From Clostridia bacterium (GTDB lineage: Bacteria; Bacillota; Clostridia; UMGS1810): a DNA stretch of 11,418 nt. Below the pieces are notes generated by a model, which was not told the origin of the DNA, did no database searches, and saw only the letters and a list, made by a program, of their open reading frames with translations. The stretch is from the NCBI GenBank assembly GCA_017629325.1, contig JAGBXL010000195.1, forward strand, positions 1 to 11,418. The letters are read 5' to 3'. Shown here piece by piece: positions 6,237 to 11,418 of this stretch (position 1 is the first letter of the stretch; each line of letters starts with the position of its first letter). The position numbers and the translations under genes were made by a program.

Positions 6237-8297
6237 ATGGCTCAAACAAAAGACATCAGAAACGTGTGCCTTATGTCGCACGGAAATGCGGGAAAAACTT
6301 CGCTTGTTGAAGCAATGCTCTACAACGCAAAGCTTATCGACCGCCTTGGAAAAATTGAAGACGGCAACACAGTATCAGACTTTGATGCCGAAGAAATTAA
6401 AAGAAAGATTTCGGTTAATACATCACTTATAAGTTTTGATTGGGACGGCAAAAAGATAAATCTTTTAGACACACCGGGCTTCTTTGATTTTGTTGGCGAA
6501 CAGATTGAAGCTGCCGATGTTTGCGAAAATGCAATTATCACAGTAAGTGGTAAATCGGGTGTTTCAGCAGGTACAGAAAAAGCATGGAGACTTGCCCAGG
6601 AACACGATTTGGCAAAGCTTGTGTTTGTTAATAAATTAGATGACCCAAAATCAGATTATAACAAGGTAATAGAACAGCTTAATGATACCTTTGGTAAATC
6701 AATAGCACCCTTTACCTTTCCTATAAAGGTTGACGATAAGTTAATCGGCTTTGTTGATGTTATTAAAATGCGTGCAAAAATGTTTACAGGCCCTGAGGCT
6801 ACATACGAAGAAATCCCCGCATCGCATATAGACATTGCAAAAAGAAGCCGTGAAATTCTAGACGAAGCTATTGCCGAGGTTAGCGATGAACTTATGGAAA
6901 AATTCTTTGCAGGTGAAGAATTTACCGAAGAAGAAATTAAAGCTGCATTAAAAGTTGGTATTAAAAATGGCACAGTTACCCCCGTTATATGCGGAAGTGC
7001 GGAACTAAGAATTGGTATAACCCATGTTTTAAATGTTATTTCAAGCTATTGCTGTTCACCCGATGAGGGCGAAGCTATTATTGCAGAAGATACCAAAAAA
7101 GGCGAAGAAATTGAGCTTAAATGCGAATCATCTAACCCAACCTGCATTAAAGCATTTAAAACTGTTGTAGATAACTTTGTTGGTAAAATGACATACTTTA
7201 AGGTTGTATCGGGCAAAGTTACTCCCGATATGACACTTTATAATGTTAATAAAGATGAAAACGAAAAACTTGGTAAAATCTTTACCTTAAGAGGTAAAAA
7301 ACAGATAGATGTATCCGCCTTAGAGGCAGGCGATATAGGTGTTGTTGCAAAGCTTTCTTATGCAGAAACTTCCGACACACTCTGCGACCCCAAGGTAAGC
7401 TACAAGCTCCCTGAAATCCCCTTCCCCGAGCCTGTTATTTCTCTGGCAATTGTTCCAAAGGCAAAAGGCGATGAAGAAAAAATCAGTTCAGGTCTTGCCA
7501 AGCTTATGAGCGAAGACAAAACCTTCCGCCTTGAAAACAACAAAGAAACACGCGAAACAGTTATTTCGGGTGTTGGCGAACAGCACCTTAACATTATCTG
7601 CTCAAAGCTTTTATCTAAATTTGGTGTTGATGTAACCCTTAAAGACCCCAAAATTGCATATCGCGAAGCTATAAAGAAAAAAGTTAAGGTTGAAGGAAAA
7701 CATAAAAAACAGTCGGGCGGTCATGGTCAGTATGGTCATGTTTGGATTGAATTTGAGCCTTGCGAAAGCGATGATTTAATCTTTGAAGAAAAGGTGTTTG
7801 GCGGCTCTGTTCCCAAAAACTACTTCCCCGCAGTTGAAAAAGGCTTAAGAGAAAGCATGCAAAAAGGTGTTGTGGCAGGGTATCCCGTTGTTAACCTTAA
7901 AGCAACTCTTCTCGATGGCTCCTACCACCCTGTTGACTCCAGCGAAATGGCATTTAAAACTGCTGCTTCAATCTGCTATAAAACTGGTTTAACCCAGGCA
8001 AACCCGGTACTTTTAGAACCCATAGGTATGCTAAAGGCAAGAGTTAGAAACACCGCAACAGGTGATGTTGCAGGTGATATCAACAAACGCCGCGGCAGAA
8101 TACTCGGTATGAATCCCATCAGCGAAAACCACACAGAAATTGAAGCTCTTATTCCATGCAGTGAAATGGTTAAATATGCAACCGATTTAAGAGCACTCAC
8201 AAACGGCAGAGGCACATTTACCTTCAAGATGGACCACTATGAAGAAGTTCCCTCTCATCTTGTTGAAAAGATAAAGGCGGATTCCTCCGAAGAATAA
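6237..8297 (+). CDS. Elongation factor G-like GTPase (EF-G paralogue)
   Basis: The 686-residue protein has the full EF-G domain order. The G motifs are non-canonical: the P-loop is SHGNAGKTS (14-22) where EF-G has AHIDAGKTT; switch I reads KRKISVNTS instead of ERGITITS; and G3 is DTPGFFDF (78-85), so the catalytic His of DTPGH is Phe82. NKLD (132-135) and CGSA (252-255) are normal. The C-terminal half keeps HKKQSGGHGQYGHVWIEFEP and the domain IV segment GSYHPVDSSEMAFK, so ribosome binding is expected. These features place it among the EF-G2/EF-G-like paralogues rather than the canonical fusA of the str operon, which is not here. Some EF-G2-type paralogues have been reported to work with weak or no GTPase activity. 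The role here is inferred: an auxiliary or stress-condition translocase. Start ATG 6237 follows AAAGGAGG at 6218-6225. A structured leader precedes it and a structured element follows the TAA. Confidence 0.88.
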   Translation: MAQTKDIRNVCLMSHGNAGKTSLVEAMLYNAKLIDRLGKIEDGNTVSDFDAEEIKRKISVNTSLISFDWDGKKINLLDTPGFFDFVGEQIEAADVCENAIITVSGKSGVSAGTEKAWRLAQEHDLAKLVFVNKLDDPKSDYNKVIEQLNDTFGKSIAPFTFPIKVDDKLIGFVDVIKMRAKMFTGPEATYEEIPASHIDIAKRSREILDEAIAEVSDELMEKFFAGEEFTEEEIKAALKVGIKNGTVTPVICGSAELRIGITHVLNVISSYCCSPDEGEAIIAEDTKKGEEIELKCESSNPTCIKAFKTVVDNFVGKMTYFKVVSGKVTPDMTLYNVNKDENEKLGKIFTLRGKKQIDVSALEAGDIGVVAKLSYAETSDTLCDPKVSYKLPEIPFPEPVISLAIVPKAKGDEEKISSGLAKLMSEDKTFRLENNKETRETVISGVGEQHLNIICSKLLSKFGVDVTLKDPKIAYREAIKKKVKVEGKHKKQSGGHGQYGHVWIEFEPCESDDLIFEEKVFGGSVPKNYFPAVEKGLRESMQKGVVAGYPVVNLKATLLDGSYHPVDSSEMAFKTAASICYKTGLTQANPVLLEPIGMLKARVRNTATGDVAGDINKRRGRILGMNPISENHTEIEALIPCSEMVKYATDLRALTNGRGTFTFKMDHYEEVPSHLVEKIKADSSEE

Positions 8298-8565
8298 TTT
8301 GGGGTTGTAAAAAAAGCCCAGAACGCAAAAAGGCGGTAAAAAATTAAATGAAATGGGTAATTTGCTTATAAATTTATAAATAATATTCCATAGGTTGAAA
8401 AATATCTTTTTGAGATATTTTTCTCCTGATACTATGCCTTTTTGCTATGAACAAAGCTCACCACTCGCAGTACTTTTGTACAGCGTCGGGTTATCACCCC
8501 AAGTAAGAAAATTCTTACTTGGGGTTCGCTTTGCCCATTCTGAATCATTTTTTCCTAACCCCCTT
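8298..8565 (+). repeat. Structured intergenic element, copy B (after the EF-G-like gene)
   Basis: This region has the same layout as copy A after tex. End repeats: GGGGTT 8301-8306 with AACCCC 8557-8562, AAAAAA with TTTTTT 8548-8553, and CAGAA 8319-8323 with TTCTG 8538-8542. First branch: GCAAAAAGGC 8325-8334 with GCCTTTTTGC 8436-8445, enclosing an 11-bp AT-rich hairpin (8397-8407 with 8413-8423). Second branch: CAAAGC 8452-8457 with GCTTTG 8528-8533, holding GCAGTAC 8467-8473 with GTACAGC 8478-8484 and a 14-bp hairpin (8496-8509 with 8512-8525). Unlike copy A, the first-branch hairpin lacks a T run after its stem, so it is a poor terminator. No gene is credible in this 357-nt gap. Confidence 0.8.
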
Positions 8566-8594
8566 GAAAAAAGCATGGAGCAAACAAATTTTTC

Positions 8595-8628
8595 TTGCTT
8601 TTGTGCTTGTTTCATTATATAATATAAT
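8595..8628 (+). promoter_or_regulatory. Promoter of the pstA-holB-ricT operon
   Basis: TTGCTT at 8595-8600 and TATAAT at 8618-8623 are 17 nt apart. A second overlapping TATAAT at 8623-8628 lies 16 nt from TTGTGC at 8601-8606. Transcription would begin near 8630-8635, about 20-25 nt before the pstA start. It sits just downstream of structured element B. Confidence 0.65.
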
Positions 8629-8654
8629 CAGAAGAATATAAGGAGTGTGATATT

Positions 8655-8981
8655 ATGAAATTGATCCTTGCAATTGTTAATGATGAAGATGGTAACAAAG
8701 TTATAAACGAACTTAGTAAAAATGGCTTTAGCGTTACCAAGCTTGCCACAACAGGCGGCTTTTTAAAAGCAGGTAACATCACTATGATCGTTGGTACAGA
8801 AGACGAAAAGGTTCAGGAAGTTATAGATATTATCCGTGCAAAGAGTCAGAGAAGAACTCAAATCACAGCATCACCTATGCCAATGAGTGCTTCTGCTTCT
8901 TTCACACCTTATCCAATCGAAGTTCAGATTGGCGGAGCAACAATATTTGTATTAGATGTTGACCGTTTTGAAAAGGTATAA
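8655..8981 (+). CDS. pstA: Cyclic di-AMP receptor, PII-like (PstA/DarA)
   Basis: PstA (DarA, YaaQ) is a PII-like trimeric cytoplasmic protein that binds cyclic di-AMP; its downstream partner is not settled. The 108-residue product matches the family (about 109) from end to end: MKLILAIVNDEDGNKV, then TKLATTGGFLKAGN at 28-41, and near the C-terminus YPIEVQIGGATIFVLDVD. Two positions near the ligand site differ from S. aureus and B. subtilis proteins as I remember them: residue 24 is Gly (Asn in S. aureus) and residue 26 is Ser (Arg in both). Thr28 and Asn41 are kept. AAGGAG at 8640-8645 precedes ATG 8655. holB starts 2 nt after the TAA, so this is the first gene of an operon. In B. subtilis yaaQ is near holB and yaaT too, with tmk and yaaR, which are not in this cluster. 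Confidence 0.93.
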   Translation: MKLILAIVNDEDGNKVINELSKNGFSVTKLATTGGFLKAGNITMIVGTEDEKVQEVIDIIRAKSQRRTQITASPMPMSASASFTPYPIEVQIGGATIFVLDVDRFEKV

Positions 8982-8983
8982 TT

Positions 8984-9937
8984 ATGTTTTCAAGCTCTCA
9001 AAAAAAGCTTATATCTCACTTTGAAAGCTGTGTAAAATCAGGCACCTTAAGGCAGAGCTATATAATAAAAGGCGAAACAGGGCTTGGCAAAAAAACTGCC
9101 GCAAAAAAAATCGCCGAATATATTATGTGTGAAAACCACAGTGCTTGTGGTAAGTGCGGTGGTTGCCTGAGTGTGAAGACAGGTGCTCACCCTGACTATG
9201 CCATTATTTCCAATGAAGATAAAAAGGTTATTGCTGTTGACAAATTAAGGGCTATGAAAAAAGATGTTTTTACAAAGCCCATTATGAGTAAATACCGCCT
9301 TTTTATAATTGAAAATGCTCATCTTATGGACGCACCCGGGCAGAATGCCATTTTGAAAATTATTGAAGAGCCCCCATCTTATGCGGTTTTCATATTTATT
9401 TGTGATAACTTAAATTCCATTTTACCAACCATTATTTCCAGGTCGCATATATTGGATTTGGAAAAATGGAGCAGTGAGGATTTAAAGATAGCTTTGCCTC
9501 TCCCAAAAGACAAGGAGTATATGTATTCCTACTCAATGGGCAGCATTGGTTCTTTAAAAGAGCTCTCACAAGATGAAGAATTTGCTGATTTAAGAAATGG
9601 TGTTATAAAAACCTTTGTAGATTTAATGGGCACAAATGAACTTTCACTCTATGATGCCATAGATTTTTGGCTTTTAAATGCCGAAAACAAAGAAAAACTT
9701 ATTGAGATTTTAATTTTGTTTTTAAGAGATGTTATGCTTTTTAAAACATCACTTCCAAATCTTGTGGCAAACAGCGACAAATTAAAAGAAATTCAGGCTG
9801 TATCTCAAAAAATTACCTTGAATAAGGCGTTTGAAATGCTCCAGCTGGCAAACGATGCCCCAAAAATGATGGGCAAGTATGGCAATTTTAAAATGGCAGC
9901 TCAAACACTTTTGATACAGCTAAGCGGTGTGCACTGA
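8984..9937 (+). CDS. holB: DNA polymerase III subunit delta' (clamp loader)
   Basis: Delta' is a structural AAA+ subunit of the clamp loader that places the sliding clamp on primed DNA. The 317-residue protein shows a P-loop-like GETGLGKKT (30-38), a zinc-binding cysteine cluster (Cys49, 55, 58, 61), the segment RLFIIENAHLM in the Walker B position, NAILKIIEEPP, and IISRS at about 150-154. The last corresponds to the SRC motif that provides an arginine finger; Arg153 is kept while Cys is Ser. This motif set distinguishes it from DnaX, which would be longer. It starts 2 nt after pstA with no strong ribosome site of its own, so coupled translation is likely. The C-terminal oligomerisation domain is divergent, as usual in this family. 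Confidence 0.9.
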   Translation: MFSSSQKKLISHFESCVKSGTLRQSYIIKGETGLGKKTAAKKIAEYIMCENHSACGKCGGCLSVKTGAHPDYAIISNEDKKVIAVDKLRAMKKDVFTKPIMSKYRLFIIENAHLMDAPGQNAILKIIEEPPSYAVFIFICDNLNSILPTIISRSHILDLEKWSSEDLKIALPLPKDKEYMYSYSMGSIGSLKELSQDEEFADLRNGVIKTFVDLMGTNELSLYDAIDFWLLNAENKEKLIEILILFLRDVMLFKTSLPNLVANSDKLKEIQAVSQKITLNKAFEMLQLANDAPKMMGKYGNFKMAAQTLLIQLSGVH

Positions 9938-9960
9938 TGCACACTCTGAAGGAGGAAAAA

Positions 9961-10833
9961 ATGATAGAAGTAGCGGGAATACGCTTCAAAAAGGTTGGCA
10001 AGATATATTATTTCTCCCCCGACGGCTTAAAGCTTAAATCGGGCGACCATGTTATAGTTGAAACTTCAAGAGGAATTGAATATGGAACTGTGGTTATACC
10101 CTCAAAAAATGTAACCGATGATGAAATTGTTCCTCCTCTTAAAAAGATTCTTCGTATTGCCACACCCGAAGATGATAAACAAATAGAAATTAATAAAGAA
10201 AAAGAAAAAGAAGCTATGAAGCTTTGCCAGGAAAAAATTCAGAAGCATAATTTAGAGATGAAGCTCATAGATGTAGAATATACCTTTGATCACAACAAAG
10301 TCCTTTTCTATTTCTCTGCCGACGGCAGAATAGATTTCAGAGAGCTTGTGCGTGATTTGGCAGGTGTGTTCAAAACAAGAATAGAATTAAGACAAATCGG
10401 CGTTCGCGACGAAGCCAAAATGATGGGCGGCTTAGGAATTTGCGGCAGACAGCTTTGCTGCAGCCTGTTTTTAAGCGATTTTGACCCCGTTTCAATAAAA
10501 ATGGCAAAAGAACAAAATCTTTCGCTTAACCCAACAAAAATTTCGGGCACCTGCGGCAGACTTATGTGCTGCTTAAAAAATGAGCAGGCAGCTTATGAAG
10601 ATATAATAAAAACAATTCCCGGGGTTGGCTCTGTTGTTGAAACAGCCGACGGCAAGGGCTCGGTTACCGCGGTATCTGTTTTAAAGGGTATTTTAACCGT
10701 TGCAGTTGAAAACGGCAATGAAAAACGCCTTAAAGACTATAAGGTGGAAGATGTTAAAATAATTAAAAAGGCAACTGTTAAAAACGACGAAAAAGTGGAT
10801 ATGGCAGAGCTTAAAAAGCTCGAAAAAGATTAA
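9961..10833 (+). CDS. ricT: RicT (YaaT/PSP1 family), RNA-processing Y-complex subunit
   Basis: In B. subtilis RicT forms the iron-sulfur RicAFT complex, which works with RNase Y in mRNA maturation and affects sporulation, competence and biofilm decisions. The 290-residue product has the PSP1 domain. It carries the two conserved cysteine clusters, CGRQLCC (161-167) and SGTCGRLMCC ending at 204, six cysteines expected to contribute to Fe-S binding. It also has ELRQIGVRDEAKMMGGLG just before the first. I chose ATG 9961 because AAGGAGG lies at 9949-9955 with a 5-nt gap. An ATG at 9937 overlapping the holB stop would add 8 residues but has no such site; it could matter for coupling. The C-terminus is Lys/Glu-rich. 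RicA and RicF are not seen in this window. It is the last gene of the operon; a weak hairpin (10834-10848, no T run) follows the TAA. Confidence 0.92.
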   Translation: MIEVAGIRFKKVGKIYYFSPDGLKLKSGDHVIVETSRGIEYGTVVIPSKNVTDDEIVPPLKKILRIATPEDDKQIEINKEKEKEAMKLCQEKIQKHNLEMKLIDVEYTFDHNKVLFYFSADGRIDFRELVRDLAGVFKTRIELRQIGVRDEAKMMGGLGICGRQLCCSLFLSDFDPVSIKMAKEQNLSLNPTKISGTCGRLMCCLKNEQAAYEDIIKTIPGVGSVVETADGKGSVTAVSVLKGILTVAVENGNEKRLKDYKVEDVKIIKKATVKNDEKVDMAELKKLEKD

Positions 10834-10927
10834 GTAGCCTGAGGCTGCACATTAGAGCGAGCCGAAACTCATTAACATATATTCTCGCGAACAAAAAAGC
10901 GTAATTTTTTTGTAAAGTAAAAAAAGC

Positions 10928-10956
10928 TTGCATTTTAGGGAATTTACTGTTATAAT
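10928..10956 (+). promoter_or_regulatory. Promoter of the ferredoxin gene, extended -10
   Basis: TTGCAT at 10928-10933, a 17-nt spacer, then TATAAT at 10951-10956 preceded by TG-T (10948-10950), an extended -10. The predicted start near 10963 gives a leader of about 50 nt. The rest of the 10834-11014 gap holds only a weak GTAGCC/GGCTGC hairpin next to the ricT stop and AT-rich DNA. Confidence 0.7.
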
Positions 10957-11014
10957 GTAGCTTGTATGGTAGCGGCAAGTGTCCGCTATATATTTCAAGG
11001 AGGTGTATCTACCA

Positions 11015-11185
11015 ATGGCATATGTAATTAATGATGATTGCATCAGCTGTGGTGCTTGTGAAGCAGAGTGCCCCGTATCAGCTATTTCCGAAGGCGATGG
11101 CAAGTACGTTATCGACGCAGACACATGTCTCGATTGTGGTGCTTGTGCCGGTGCATGCCCCGTTGGTGCTCCTGTTGCAGAATAA
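11015..11185 (+). CDS. 2[4Fe-4S] clostridial-type ferredoxin
   Basis: This is a small soluble electron carrier of the bacterial (Clostridium pasteurianum-like) type, serving low-potential redox enzymes such as pyruvate:ferredoxin oxidoreductase and hydrogenase; the partner here is not known. The 56-residue protein has the two full cluster motifs CxxCxxCxxxCP: Cys9, 12, 15, 19 with Pro20, and Cys38, 41, 44, 48 with Pro49. The two halves are visibly related, and length is normal (about 55). ATG 11015 follows a very strong AAGGAGGTG at 10997-11005, with slightly long spacing. Its own promoter and terminator make it a single-gene unit, consistent with high expression in an anaerobe. Confidence 0.95.
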   Translation: MAYVINDDCISCGACEAECPVSAISEGDGKYVIDADTCLDCGACAGACPVGAPVAE

Positions 11186-11198
11186 TTTGATTTATCAC

Positions 11199-11225
11199 AA
11201 ACCTCGGCTTAAAGCCGGGGTTTTT
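11199..11225 (+). terminator. Rho-independent terminator of the ferredoxin gene
   Basis: An 11-bp stem with one G-T pair (11199-11209 with 11213-11223), a 3-nt loop and TTTTT at 11221-11225, beginning 13 nt after the stop codon. Confidence 0.92.
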
Positions 11226-11317
11226 GTGTTTGAGCAGAAAATATTATAAAGATGGGATTGTCCCTATCTGAAAAATATAGATTATACACTTTCCGCTATA
11301 TGCGGCAGTGAGGTGAA

Positions 11318-11418
11318 ATGGTTTTGAAAACAAGAAAATTATTTAAAATAAGTTTTTTAGTATTTTGTTTTTTAATTATTTGTTTAAGCTTTTCTTCCTG
11401 CAGTGAAAAAAAGGTGAG
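11318..11418 (+). CDS. Start of a lipoprotein gene, cut by the window end
   Basis: The reading frame from ATG 11318 stays open to the edge. It begins MVLKTRKLFK, followed by a hydrophobic stretch (ISFLVFCFLIICLSF) and a lipobox-like FSSC, then SEKK: a type II signal peptide, so the mature protein should be anchored in the membrane by a lipidated Cys. Ribosome site GAGGTGA is at 11310-11316. That is close to ATG 11318 but ideally placed for TTG at 11324, which would give MKTRKLFK, so TTG may be the true start. The function cannot be told from this fragment. No clear promoter is seen in 11226-11310; TTGTCC at 11258-11263 with TTATAC at 11282-11287 is a weak candidate. Confidence 0.75.
   Translation, partial: MVLKTRKLFKISFLVFCFLIICLSFSSCSEKKV

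Noticed and set aside
8397..8423. The hairpin in element B as a classical terminator of the EF-G-like gene
   Set aside because: The stem is perfect but AT-rich and is followed by TCTCCTG, not a T run; termination here is possible but not supported.
8395..8622. A 75-residue open frame on the + strand between the EF-G-like gene and pstA
   Set aside because: It lies inside structured element B and the following promoter, has no ribosome site, and copy A does not keep a matching frame.

Overview
The window looks like a chromosomal housekeeping segment from a low-GC Gram-positive bacterium of the Clostridia, probably a gut Oscillospiraceae/Ruminococcaceae-type organism. The evidence is AT-rich DNA, strong GGAGG ribosome binding sites, TTGACA/TATAAT-like promoters, the firmicute set pstA(darA)-holB-ricT, a clostridial 2[4Fe-4S] ferredoxin, and short palindromic repeats between genes. 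All genes are on the + strand. Stop codons used are 4 TGA, 5 TAA and no TAG.

Layout: 1-416 holds two adjacent MITE-like repeats (the first cut by the window edge) with related ends. 470-1360 is a D-Ala-D-Ala carboxypeptidase gene with an in-frame TAG between its signal peptide and its catalytic SxxK motif. 1420-3356 is a two-gene operon, folC and rsuA, overlapping by 4 nt. A palindromic repeat (3341-3494) supplies the end of rsuA. 3521-5665 is tex. 6237-8297 is a non-canonical EF-G paralogue in which the catalytic His of the G3 motif is Phe. 8655-10833 is the operon pstA-holB-ricT (c-di-AMP receptor, clamp-loader delta', RicT). 11015-11185 is a ferredoxin gene standing alone between its own promoter and terminator. 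11318 to the end is the start of a lipoprotein gene.

The most unusual feature is a pair of about 260-nt structured elements, one starting right after the tex stop codon (5666-5924) and one right after the fusA-like stop codon (8298-8565). They share a 40-nt block (35/40 identical), the same order of helices and the same orientation. Where their helices differ, the differences mostly preserve pairing. A partial third copy appears to follow the first. I do not recognise the family. It could be a mobile palindromic element or a structured 3'-UTR RNA.

The genes serve translation (rsuA, EF-G paralogue), RNA metabolism and transcription (tex, ricT), replication (holB), folate metabolism (folC), c-di-AMP signalling (pstA), the cell wall (dac pseudogene) and electron transfer (ferredoxin). 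No phage, CRISPR, transposase or defence gene is visible.
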